Source: an uncultured Eubacteriales bacterium (GTDB taxonomy: Bacteria; Bacillota; Clostridia; Oscillospirales; Acutalibacteraceae). From it: a DNA stretch of 8,615 nucleotides. Below are positions 1 to 6,377 of the stretch, in pieces. The notes beneath the pieces were generated by a model. It saw only the letters and a program-made list of their open reading frames with translations, did no database searches and was not told the DNA's origin. A program made the translations under genes and the position numbers. How positions within the stretch are numbered: position 1 is the stretch's first letter; the number at the start of each line of letters is the position of its first letter. The stretch lies in assembly GCA_900317215.1 (NCBI GenBank), contig ONFW01000174.1, forward strand, positions 1-8,615. Reading direction: 5' to 3'.

Positions 1-3000
1 AGCATGCGGGTATTCCAGGGGCTCACGTCAAGACGCTGCAATCTGGTGCAGTTTTCAAACATAGACTTCATATTTGTAGCCGATGAGACGTCAAGACGGC
101 TTACGTCAATGCTCGTGTTCTCATCACTGTTTTCAAGCCAATAGCAGTTCTGGAACATTTTCTCGAAATTATTAACACGGCCGGTATCAAAGCTGCTGAG
201 GTCAACATATTTGAGCTTCTGACAGTTATAGAACATAGCATACATATTATTGACCCGGGAAGTGACAAACGCGGCACCCGGCTCAAAGCGCTCAAGCTTA
301 CTGCAGCTATCGAACATAGACTGCATAGTTATAACACTTCTTACGTCGAATTTATCGCCGAAATTTATGCTTTCAAGCGCCCCACAACCACAGAACATTT
401 CCTGCATGGTGGTAACGCAGGTAGGCTCAAAGCTGCTAAGGTCAAGAGTTTTAAGCTTGTTTGCGCTTCTGAACATATTATGCATGTCTCTGACATTTGA
501 CACATCAAAGCTTTTCAGATCAATGAACTCCAGGCTCTGACAGTTTTGGAACATATATTGCATATTCTTTACATGTTCGGTATTGAAATTACTGAGGTCC
601 AGTCCTGTTCTTTCAGGCTTGTTGGTAAGCTTGGTGCAGCCGTTGAACATTGATTCCATTGATACGACCTCTGATGTATCCCAGCCGCTGACGTCTATGA
701 ATTCAAGCTTGCTGCAGCTGACAAACAAACAATACATACTGGTGACCGATGAGGTATCAAAGCCGCTGACGTCAAGACCTGTTGTATCCTCGTCCTCACC
801 CATTATATTTTCAAGTGAGCTGCAGTTATAAAACATTGAAGACATAGTTGTGACACGAGACGTATTGAAGGAATTGCCGAACTCGATCTTTTTAAGCGCA
901 TAACAGTCATAGAACATATACGACATATCTGTTACCTGAGAAGTATCAAATTTATCCTTGGTTCCGTCCTGCCCGTCACCGAGTGTTATCTTCTGAATAG
1001 CCTTGCACCCTCTGAACATCTCTTTCATGCTCTTTACCCACGAGGTATCCAGGGTCTTTATGTTGAGATTGACGAGATTGTAGTCATTATAGAACATTTG
1101 TGACATATCCTGCATAAGGAAGGTATTTATGCCGGACATATCTATGGTTTTTATGCTAGTGCAATCTTTGAACATCAGGCGGCTTGTGTCGGTAAAATAC
1201 ACAGTTTTTGCATTTGAATACCAGACAATATCGCCTGAGCCCGTGTTGTCCCATGCATAAATATAGTACCTTGTTTTGCCGTCGTCTACCTTTACGGCTT
1301 CTCCGTTCTCGATCTTTTCAAAGGCAACGCTGTCGTCCCCTGTAAAGTGGGCAAAGCTCTTCATTGCATTCCTTGCCTTTACACCTGTAAGATCAGCAAC
1401 AAAGTATGCCGCATTCTCAGAAACATCTGAACTAATGCGTATTACAGGCTCTATATTCTTTTCAAGACGGCTCTGTGTTGTTTCGTTGTCGTCCCACCGC
1501 TTGATAACGGTAACAGTTCCGTTAGGACTGTTGGTGATTACAAACCTGCCCTCGTCATTTTTGCTCAGCCCGTCAATGCTTACATTGCCGAGCTTATCAA
1601 TTGATACAAAATAGCGTGTGTCGTCTAAATTGTAGTTTTCATCAAGCACCTCTGTTTCCTGCAGCCAGTACTCGCCCGAGAACAAGCTGTCAAATAAGAT
1701 CTGACCATTGCTCTGAGTTGTCTTTTCCACATATACACCTGTGGATTGATTTGTAAGACGGAACACCGCCCGCACCGGATTGCCCGTTGTAGAGCTTTCC
1801 TTTTGTATCGTAAAGGAATGGAGAGGTTCATTGTAAATATTGTAGGTGCTGTTGCTGTATTTCAGCGAGTTGTCATCTCCGTCTCCCTCTGTCTTGCTGA
1901 CGGTGACAAACGCATGACCGTCAGCGTCCACCCTTACATCATAGACCGTCTTGCTGAGTGCGTATTCGGCAGGCGTGTCTATCTCACGCATGGTATATTT
2001 GCCCCACTCAATATTCTTGAAAACAACCTTGCCGCTGTCGTCGGCGGTCTGTGTGAAAACTACTCCGTCAACCCTTTCAGGGAAATAATAAGATGTACCC
2101 TGAAGCTGGAATTTAGTCCCCGGTATTACCTTTTCGGGGCTGAGCAGGTCACGCTTGTAAAATTCTATATCGGCGTGTACTCTCGGATCATTGGGTATGT
2201 CGTAGTATTCTCCATCATTAATAAGCATACCGTTGATCCTTGCACTGCCGCTCTCGTCTATTTCCACAGGAATACCGTGATCTATCGGCAGATAATCGGG
2301 AGAGCCTGCACACTCCGAAAGAGTATAGCTTCCCTTTTCAATATTTTTGAATTTCAGTCTGCCCTTGCTGTCGGTCGTAAGGATATTGTCATATCCGTAT
2401 TCGGTGCCGTAGTCAGAGGTACCGGTGAGCCTGAAGGAGATCCCCTTTATATTCACTGCGGTATCGCTTGAGTCCACCTTGCGGATACCAACATCACCCA
2501 TTATCTTGAAATGGACCTCAGTATAATCATGATGTATAAAGTGAGCCCTTTCATTATCAAACAGATCAATGACCTTATCATTTACATAGATATTGTTGCA
2601 GGCTACAGGATCCTGCTTGCCTGTAGTATCGTTATCGGGCGACTTCATAAGAATATTTATCAATACCGAGTCCTTTTCGCCAAGAATAAAGTCATTTCCG
2701 TTCTTATCCTTTCTCAGATCTATAGCAACAGCTCTCGCGCGGGTAACGTCCCCGAAGTCCTCCTCTGTTTTCCATACCTTTTCATTATTTATTATATCAC
2801 TATCAACATTATGATAGATCCCAATATCAAGGTTATCAACGTCGGAATAGTACACTACCGGAGCTATACCCTTTCCTTTAAGCTGGTTAAGATCTACAGG
2901 ATCTCTTGAGCTGTCCTTCAAAAGCGTACCGTGCCAATCGCTGTGGACATCATCGTCGGAATAGTTTTCCAGAGAATCATAGATCACGATATCCTTTGCT

Positions 3001-5627
3001 CTTGTGATAACATTTGTGCTGTAACGTATCTGATACACATATTCTGACGACTGTCTTACATTGGTCTTCTTGGAGAAGTCTGTTGTTAATGTATTATTTA
3101 CAGCCTTGGTAAGTCCGGTTGTTGCAGAAACGATGAATCGCACTGCGTGACGCTTCTGCTCATAAATAAACAGCCTGCCGCTTCTGTCGGGGTCGAGGCC
3201 TGCCATTACCTCTTTATCCCCTATCTCGCCGCCGTCATCGGGATAGCCACCGCCGATCTTATCGTTGCCCGTTTCATACGCTATGGTATTCAGCAGATTT
3301 GTACCGTAGTCGAATGCAGCGTCCCATGAATAAGTGGTATTATATGTAAGCAATGCTTTGGTAAACTGGGTTTTTATCTTGATCACAAGCAGGGTGCGGC
3401 CTGAGTTTTTATAGTTAGGAACTGAGGATACCTCAAAATCGTTTTCCTCCAGATAGGAGATAGCTCTGAAATCGTCCGTATAGTCTATTCCTATAGCGAT
3501 CGACTGGAGATCGATCATTGTGCCGATAGGAAGGAGATCGTAAAATACGCCCTCCTCCTGAGGAACATATACTATGCCGTCATTGGTCATGTAATGCTCG
3601 TTTATCTGGACCCTCCAGCCTATTGTAGCTATGCGCTTTAGTGCATTGCTTGTTGTAAAGGCTACATCCTTTGCAATTGTCGATTCCTTCTGCACGCCAA
3701 TAATGTAGTCATGAGCCATTGAATCCACATCGTAGACCACATTGTCATTATCATCGGTTACAGTGAGATTGGATATATTTGTAAGCTTTATCCTGTTGAC
3801 ATTCTCGCTCTGAGCAAGCACATACTCAGATCTGTTTATCCTGTAATATGGAGAAGCACTGATGTCTGTAGAATAGTGTGCATTTGATGCAGTGATCCTG
3901 TATGCCGTGCAACCCCTCTTGAAAACGACCTTTGAAGAGGTCATGCTTTCGACATAATTACTGTCGATATTAGCAGTCCTTCCCCTGTACAGATCATACT
4001 GAGCTATCTGCACCCAGTCTCCGCCATTGAATTTTCCGTAGAAGGTAAGAATATCATCGGGTTTGTATGTAACTGCCGTTCCGGCAAATGTATTGTGCTC
4101 CTCGTCCTTTACGCCGTCCTTCATTCCGACAGAATAAGTGATATATTCTATCTCTGCATCCTTATAGGTCAGTTGGCGCTCGCTTTCATCTATGACCGCC
4201 TTGCCTTCGACGATCTTTATATTGTCATTCAGGTAATTAAGCTCGTCAGTCAGCGTTATATTGACCTTTCTCTTGCCGTAGTTTTCAATATTTTCAATAT
4301 CAGTATCAGGCATGCGTGTATGCGAGAACAGATATGTTGAAGTTCCCACATAGAAACGGATATTTCCGCTGAGATGATCGACGCCGCTGTTTTGTGGCCC
4401 GTCCTTGAGATCCTGCAGACCGTAATCCGCTACGGGCCAGTACGTCCACCAATTGCTGTTTCCTCTTTTTTCACTGTGAACATAATCTCCCGGAGCAGTA
4501 AACACAGCCGGAGCCGGAGTATAGTGATAAAAATCAGCTCTTGCAAAGCGGCTCACATCATCATCAACATCATCTATCGGGTGAAGGGTAACCGTCTCAC
4601 GGTTAGTGATCGTATAGGTGCTGAGAGGGCGGTATACTGATTTTGGATGTCTTGTAATTACATAATCTACACGGTAGGAATTGGTGTAATTATTATTCCT
4701 TACATTATATCTGACATTATCCGCAGTAAAGGTAGATTCTCCGGAGAAGCGGTAGGCTATTGGCTCGCCCTCTCCCTGTGTTATCTGATCGTCAATTATT
4801 ATATCGAACGGCTGAGTGCAGTATCCTACCCAGTTTTTTATCTCCCACACTACAAAATAATAATCGTCGGCATTCTCTGGCTTTTCACCCCAGCGGTTCT
4901 GCCAATAGCTGTAGGCGTTTATGGTGTTAAGAGAGCGCTTTTCAGTACCGTTCAGACTTACTGACGTGTTAAGTCCAATTCCTCTTTCGGTGCCGCTTTC
5001 GGTGTCTATCAGGGAATGATCCTCTTCACCGCTATAAAGGTGGATCTCTGCAGCAAAGTCTTCGGAGATCTTCATATCCTGATATTCAAAGGAGCTTTGA
5101 GCGGTTTTATAGCCAAGCTCGATATATCCGGTTTCGGCAGCAGAAAACCTGAGATAGTTGGTAATAACAACCTGATCTCCCTTTATTTCATAATAAAACT
5201 TATTAAAGTCATCAAGTATCTCCCCGTCATAGTTCTCAACATCATCTTTTGACGGCACTGATAACTCGATCTCGTCTGCATACTCATCGGCGCGGTTCTT
5301 GAGCAGTCTTTTGGGGACGATTACCTCTATCTCGCCGGGCTCAAAGTAATCCTTGCCCGACAACTCAAAGTCAACATAATATATAAACATATGTCCCGGC
5401 GCAGTTGTCGTTGCAGTCCATACATAGCTTCCGTCAGTCTGCTTATCCGCAGTTCCTTCATCAAAGCCGACAGTAAATCTTCCGATCTCGACCTGAGGGT
5501 CATCATTGGCTCTTGCCCTCATCCCTTGCCCGGCATATATCGGAATACACGAGCAAACTATCATTAATGCAGTTATTAATGATATCAGCTTTTTGAAATT
5601 AACCTTTGTTTTTGTCATTTCAGTCAT
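1..5627 (-). CDS. Giant secreted adhesin with Cna-B/SpaA-like domains and BspA/DUF285 repeats (3' end off the left edge)
   Basis: The frame is open for 1,875 codons with no stop (checked line by line) and is cut by the window start. Residues 1-32 form a signal peptide: a Lys-rich N-region, then a hydrophobic core from about L14, with likely cleavage after IYA (A32) or after ARA (A40). No good lipobox is seen. Residues ~41-835 are stalk of unrecognised fold, starting with a strand-rich segment near 97-110 (IEVIVPKRLLKNR). Residues ~835-1040 resemble the D2/DUF11-like backbone domains of pilin-type adhesins (DIVIYDSLENY). Three Cna-B-like domains span ~1047-1370, then a connector (VTVIKRWDDN) leads to 14 or more DUF285 repeats from ~1480. 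The role is inferred to be extracellular adhesion. Two in-frame starts exist, 5627 and 5618; the AAAAGGA site is 3 nt from the first and 12 nt from the second, so the start is uncertain by three codons. An in-frame stop lies upstream near 5686. Anchor type (LPXTG or other) cannot be seen. Confidence 0.93.
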   Translation of the reverse strand, partial: MTEMTKTKVNFKKLISLITALMIVCSCIPIYAGQGMRARANDDPQVEIGRFTVGFDEGTADKQTDGSYVWTATTTAPGHMFIYYVDFELSGKDYFEPGEIEVIVPKRLLKNRADEYADEIELSVPSKDDVENYDGEILDDFNKFYYEIKGDQVVITNYLRFSAAETGYIELGYKTAQSSFEYQDMKISEDFAAEIHLYSGEEDHSLIDTESGTERGIGLNTSVSLNGTEKRSLNTINAYSYWQNRWGEKPENADDYYFVVWEIKNWVGYCTQPFDIIIDDQITQGEGEPIAYRFSGESTFTADNVRYNVRNNNYTNSYRVDYVITRHPKSVYRPLSTYTITNRETVTLHPIDDVDDDVSRFARADFYHYTPAPAVFTAPGDYVHSEKRGNSNWWTYWPVADYGLQDLKDGPQNSGVDHLSGNIRFYVGTSTYLFSHTRMPDTDIENIENYGKRKVNITLTDELNYLNDNIKIVEGKAVIDESERQLTYKDAEIEYITYSVGMKDGVKDEEHNTFAGTAVTYKPDDILTFYGKFNGGDWVQIAQYDLYRGRTANIDSNYVESMTSSKVVFKRGCTAYRITASNAHYSTDISASPYYRINRSEYVLAQSENVNRIKLTNISNLTVTDDNDNVVYDVDSMAHDYIIGVQKESTIAKDVAFTTSNALKRIATIGWRVQINEHYMTNDGIVYVPQEEGVFYDLLPIGTMIDLQSIAIGIDYTDDFRAISYLEENDFEVSSVPNYKNSGRTLLVIKIKTQFTKALLTYNTTYSWDAAFDYGTNLLNTIAYETGNDKIGGGYPDDGGEIGDKEVMAGLDPDRSGRLFIYEQKRHAVRFIVSATTGLTKAVNNTLTTDFSKKTNVRQSSEYVYQIRYSTNVITRAKDIVIYDSLENYSDDDVHSDWHGTLLKDSSRDPVDLNQLKGKGIAPVVYYSDVDNLDIGIYHNVDSDIINNEKVWKTEEDFGDVTRARAVAIDLRKDKNGNDFILGEKDSVLINILMKSPDNDTTGKQDPVACNNIYVNDKVIDLFDNERAHFIHHDYTEVHFKIMGDVGIRKVDSSDTAVNIKGISFRLTGTSDYGTEYGYDNILTTDSKGRLKFKNIEKGSYTLSECAGSPDYLPIDHGIPVEIDESGSARINGMLINDGEYYDIPNDPRVHADIEFYKRDLLSPEKVIPGTKFQLQGTSYYFPERVDGVVFTQTADDSGKVVFKNIEWGKYTMREIDTPAEYALSKTVYDVRVDADGHAFVTVSKTEGDGDDNSLKYSNSTYNIYNEPLHSFTIQKESSTTGNPVRAVFRLTNQSTGVYVEKTTQSNGQILFDSLFSGEYWLQETEVLDENYNLDDTRYFVSIDKLGNVSIDGLSKNDEGRFVITNSPNGTVTVIKRWDDNETTQSRLEKNIEPVIRISSDVSENAAYFVADLTGVKARNAMKSFAHFTGDDSVAFEKIENGEAVKVDDGKTRYYIYAWDNTGSGDIVWYSNAKTVYFTDTSRLMFKDCTSIKTIDMSGINTFLMQDMSQMFYNDYNLVNLNIKTLDTSWVKSMKEMFRGCKAIQKITLGDGQDGTKDKFDTSQVTDMSYMFYDCYALKKIEFGNSFNTSRVTTMSSMFYNCSSLENIMGEDEDTTGLDVSGFDTSSVTSMYCLFVSCSKLEFIDVSGWDTSEVVSMESMFNGCTKLTNKPERTGLDLSNFNTEHVKNMQYMFQNCQSLEFIDLKSFDVSNVRDMHNMFRSANKLKTLDLSSFEPTCVTTMQEMFCGCGALESINFGDKFDVRSVITMQSMFDSCSKLERFEPGAAFVTSRVNNMYAMFYNCQKLKYVDLSSFDTGRVNNFEKMFQNCYWLENSDENTSIDVSRLDVSSATNMKSMFENCTRLQRLDVSPWNTRM
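3..1190 (-). repeat. At least 14 BspA/DUF285 (MF-x-x-C) protein repeats
   Basis: Repeats follow the pattern M-x-x-MF-x-x-C-x-x-L-x-x-(L/I)D(L/V)S-x-(F/W)DTS-x-V, for example SMFYNCSSLENI and NMFRSANKLKTLDLSSF. The Met (or Leu) of each MF pair falls at residues 1485, 1511, 1537, 1571, 1598, 1634, 1660, 1692, 1718, 1744, 1771, 1798, 1824 and 1856. Most units are 26-27 residues; four are 32-36 because of a short insert. The last unit is cut by the window edge. The repeats are diverged at DNA level, apart from a recurring GAACAT (the MF codons), so this is an old protein repeat and not an unstable DNA tandem array. The family is PF03382-like, found in surface and secreted proteins of gut Firmicutes and in lactobacilli and Mycoplasma. 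Confidence 0.9.
1503..2486 (-). other. Three tandem Cna-B/SpaA-like domains with intact isopeptide triads (inside the adhesin gene)
   Basis: Each domain has the family layout: an early strand with Lys, a later Y-x-L/M-x-E strand followed by a Pro/Tyr loop, and a last strand ending in Asn. Domain 1: K1050 (IRKVDSSD), E1105 (YTLSECAG), N1146 (YDIPNDP). Domain 2: K1158 (EFYKRD), E1215 (YTMREIDTP), N1266 (YNIYNEP). Domain 3: K1276 (FTIQKES), E1324 (YWLQETEV), N1366 (FVITNSP). In characterised Gram-positive pilins and adhesins the Lys and Asn form an intramolecular isopeptide bond with the Glu as catalyst. Bond formation here is inferred from motif spacing only. The domains are diverged from each other and not recent duplicates. 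Confidence 0.82.
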
Positions 5628-5630
5628 CTG

Positions 5631-5637
5631 TCCTTTT
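5631..5637 (-). promoter_or_regulatory. Ribosome binding site of the adhesin gene
   Basis: Reads AAAAGGA on the minus strand. Its distance is 3 nt to the ATG at 5627 and 12 nt to the ATG at 5618. Neither is ideal, so the true start cannot be decided from spacing alone. The second ATG gives the more workable spacing, the first gives the longer protein. Confidence 0.6.
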
Positions 5638-5642
5638 GTTAT

Positions 5643-5654
5643 CGATCCTGATCG
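5643..5654. repeat. 12-bp palindrome just upstream of the adhesin ribosome binding site
   Basis: CGATC and GATCG arms separated by CT, ending 6 bp before the AAAAGGA site. Short, but close enough to the ribosome binding site to be an operator or a small leader hairpin. Confidence 0.4.
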
Positions 5655-5683
5655 GTCGGAAGCCTGTACTATATGCCTGCAGA

Positions 5684-5689
5684 ATTATA
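5684..5689 (-). promoter_or_regulatory. Second candidate -10 box (TATAAT), proximal to the adhesin gene
   Basis: Another perfect TATAAT on the minus strand, within TTTATATAATTC, about 57 nt before the adhesin start. The -35 position at 5707-5712 (GGATCA) matches poorly and touches the edge of the palindrome at 5712-5741. If this is the active promoter, that palindrome would be an upstream operator rather than a leader hairpin. It is an alternative to the box at 5743-5748 or a second promoter. Confidence 0.35.
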
Positions 5690-5711
5690 TAAAGAAAAAA
5701 ACAATATGATC

Positions 5712-5741
5712 CTTCCGCCATATCCTGAGATATCACGGAAG
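5712..5741. repeat. Imperfect 30-bp palindrome in the adhesin promoter/leader
   Basis: Arms CTTCCG (5712-5717) and CGGAAG (5736-5741) enclose a second inner pair, ATATC (5720-5724) and GATAT (5729-5733), with two mismatched bases between the stems and the 4-nt loop CTGA. It starts one base downstream of the TATAAT at 5743-5748 and ends 84 bp from the adhesin start. It could be a protein-binding operator or a hairpin at the transcript 5' end. It is not followed by a T-run, so it is not a terminator. Confidence 0.65.
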
Positions 5742-5742
5742 A

Positions 5743-5748
5743 ATTATA
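5743..5748 (-). promoter_or_regulatory. Candidate -10 box (TATAAT), upstream promoter of the adhesin gene
   Basis: A perfect TATAAT on the minus strand, about 115 nt before the adhesin start. The -35 zone near 5766-5771 is only AT-rich (TATATA) and a poor match to TTGACA. Transcription from here would start near 5736, so the 30-bp palindrome would sit at the transcript 5' end. Assignment rests on the hexamer and position alone. Confidence 0.4.
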
Positions 5749-5781
5749 CTGTTCAGATTTCTCTCTATATATGTTAGATGC

Positions 5782-5869
5782 CCGAAAACAGCGCAGTTAT
5801 CCTGCCTGTCTGTTGAATTGTAGACCCTTCTCATCGCCTTGTTAACACCCGCCCTGCGTGCATTTTCGG
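5782..5869. other. GC-richer, foldable intergenic island (possible structured RNA or compact DNA element)
   Basis: An 88-bp block richer in GC than its flanks. Outer arms CCGAAAA (5782-5788) and TTTTCGG (5863-5869) pair, followed inward by CGCAG (5792-5796) and CTGCG (5854-5858), and an inner GTCT (5808-5811)/AGAC (5822-5825) stem. This gives a multi-stem fold in either orientation. It lies 155 bp upstream of the adhesin start and upstream of both TATAAT boxes. Comparison by eye with c-di-GMP, cobalamin, TPP, fluoride and T-box patterns gave no convincing match. Function unknown. Confidence 0.4.
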
Positions 5870-5978
5870 ATAATATAATACTCTTAAATTGTAGCATTAA
5901 AAACACAAAAAGCAATACATCACGAATAATTTTCATAAAGAATTAACATATATTCAAATCAACTCAGATATTTCTTTA

Positions 5979-6164
5979 TTACTCATATATGTCATTAATT
6001 AAATCTGTTTTTACTGTGATCTGTCTGAGTCTGTCCTCTCTGACTATCCCCGATATCCTTTCAAGAATAAGGTCTGCCTCCTCTTTTTCCCTGACTATGC
6101 AGCTATCATCTACAAACGCCTTCCCACTCCACCCTTCATATTCAATCGTCATTACAACAGCCAT
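5979..6164 (-). CDS. Small acidic protein of unknown function, divergent from the recombinase
   Basis: A 61-residue frame starting MAVVMTIEYEGWSGKAF and ending NDIYE. The start is well supported: AAAGGGG (6173-6179 on the minus strand) lies 8 nt before the ATG at 6164; a second Met at codon 5 fits less well. The chain looks like a short beta segment (TIEYEGWSGKAFVDD), then a charged helix (REKEEADLILERISGIV), then a second charged stretch (REDRLRQITVKTD). It is rich in Asp/Glu and net acidic, with no signal peptide, membrane segment or Cys pair. It shares a 213-bp dyad-rich region with the divergent recombinase, which suggests joint regulation. I do not recognise the family. Recombinase accessory genes are often this small, but acidity argues against a classical basic DNA-binding directionality factor. 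The function is unassigned. Confidence 0.68.
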   Translation of the reverse strand: MAVVMTIEYEGWSGKAFVDDSCIVREKEEADLILERISGIVREDRLRQITVKTDLINDIYE

Positions 6165-6188
6165 ACTAACAGCCCCTTTCTTTTCATA

Positions 6189-6194
6189 ATTATG
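6189..6194 (-). promoter_or_regulatory. Weak candidate -10 box of the small gene
   Basis: CATAAT on the minus strand (5 of 6 matches to TATAAT). It would give a transcript starting near 6182, only a few bases before the AAAGGGG site. The -35 zone is poor. It overlaps the start of the TGTAAAG half-site at 6193-6199, so a factor bound there would cover this promoter. Confidence 0.25.
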
Positions 6195-6199
6195 TAAAG
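6193..6199 (+). promoter_or_regulatory. Single TGTAAAG half-site
   Basis: An exact copy of the 7-bp arm found in the two full dyads downstream, without a partner at the same spacing. It lies 28 bp before the start of the small minus-strand gene, between its ribosome binding site and the rest of the shared control region. Confidence 0.4.
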
Positions 6200-6251
6200 G
6201 TAAAATGAATGTTTACTCGAATCAAAATACCCGCAAACAACATAATGCATC

Positions 6252-6272
6252 TGTAAAGACAACTACTTTACA
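6252..6272. repeat. 21-bp dyad copy 1 (TGTAAAG-N7-CTTTACA)
   Basis: Perfect 7-bp inverted arms TGTAAAG (6252-6258) and CTTTACA (6266-6272) around the 7-bp spacer ACAACTA. The same arms and the same spacer length recur in copy 2 with an unrelated spacer sequence, which is what a dimeric DNA-binding protein site looks like. Candidate ligands are a repressor of the divergent genes or the recombinase itself. Confidence 0.72.
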
Positions 6273-6303
6273 ATCATTTTAGCGCAAGAATGTAGACAAT
6301 ATA

Positions 6304-6324
6304 TGTAAAGTTATATTCTTTACA
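6304..6324. repeat. 21-bp dyad copy 2 (TGTAAAG-N7-CTTTACA)
   Basis: Arms TGTAAAG (6304-6310) and CTTTACA (6318-6324) around spacer TTATATT. Its centre is 52 bp from that of copy 1, close to five helical turns, so both would face the same side of the DNA. It ends 53 bp before the recombinase ATG. The right arm contains TTTACA, a 5-of-6 match to a -35 box, but no good -10 follows at 16-18 bp. Confidence 0.72.
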
Positions 6325-6363
6325 CTTCTCAATGTACAAGCACCAAATGGTTTTTAGCCTGAA

Positions 6364-6369
6364 AAGGAG
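6364..6369 (+). promoter_or_regulatory. Ribosome binding site of the recombinase gene
   Basis: AAGGAG placed 8 nt before the ATG at 6378, a near-ideal arrangement that fixes the recombinase start. Confidence 0.85.
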
Positions 6370-6377
6370 CTGGTCTG

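Larger units (their letters stand above)
5628..5978. other. Intergenic region upstream of the adhesin gene
   Basis: A 351-bp stretch with no convincing gene. It holds the elements listed separately (ribosome binding site, 12-bp palindrome, two TATAAT boxes, 30-bp palindrome, foldable island). Bases 5870-5978 are plain AT-rich sequence with no clear terminator for the small gene that ends at 5979. A 67-codon minus-strand frame at 5733-5936 has a hydrophobic start but no ribosome binding site, and it ends just past the TATAAT at 5743-5748; it is not annotated as a gene. Confidence 0.6.

Noticed and set aside
3..1190. CRISPR-like or DNA tandem repeat reading of the repeated GAACAT blocks
   Set aside because: The regular spacing comes from the protein repeat (MF codons); unit DNA sequences differ widely and the frame is open throughout.
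1746..2471. Long plus-strand open frame (241 codons) opposite the Cna-B region
   Set aside because: It is exactly in register with the antisense of the adhesin codons, has no ribosome binding site or recognisable domain, and the minus strand here encodes clear Cna-B motifs. It is a shadow; the same holds for the other plus-strand frames within 1-5627.
5776..5869. Possible cobalamin or c-di-GMP riboswitch upstream of the adhesin
   Set aside because: Only short fragments resemble the consensus (AGGCAGGATAACTGCG; GGGTCTAC); the other invariant segments of both classes are missing. Kept only as an unassigned structured island.
5733..5936. 67-codon minus-strand frame starting MKIIRDVLLFVFLMLQF
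   Set aside because: The hydrophobic start looks like a signal or membrane segment, but there is no ribosome binding site, the rest has no coding character I recognise, and it runs through the foldable island and across the TATAAT at 5743-5748. A transcript or homologue would be needed to revive it.
5989..6189. 66-codon plus-strand frame opposite the small gene
   Set aside because: No ribosome binding site; the minus-strand frame has a strong, well-spaced one and more protein-like composition.
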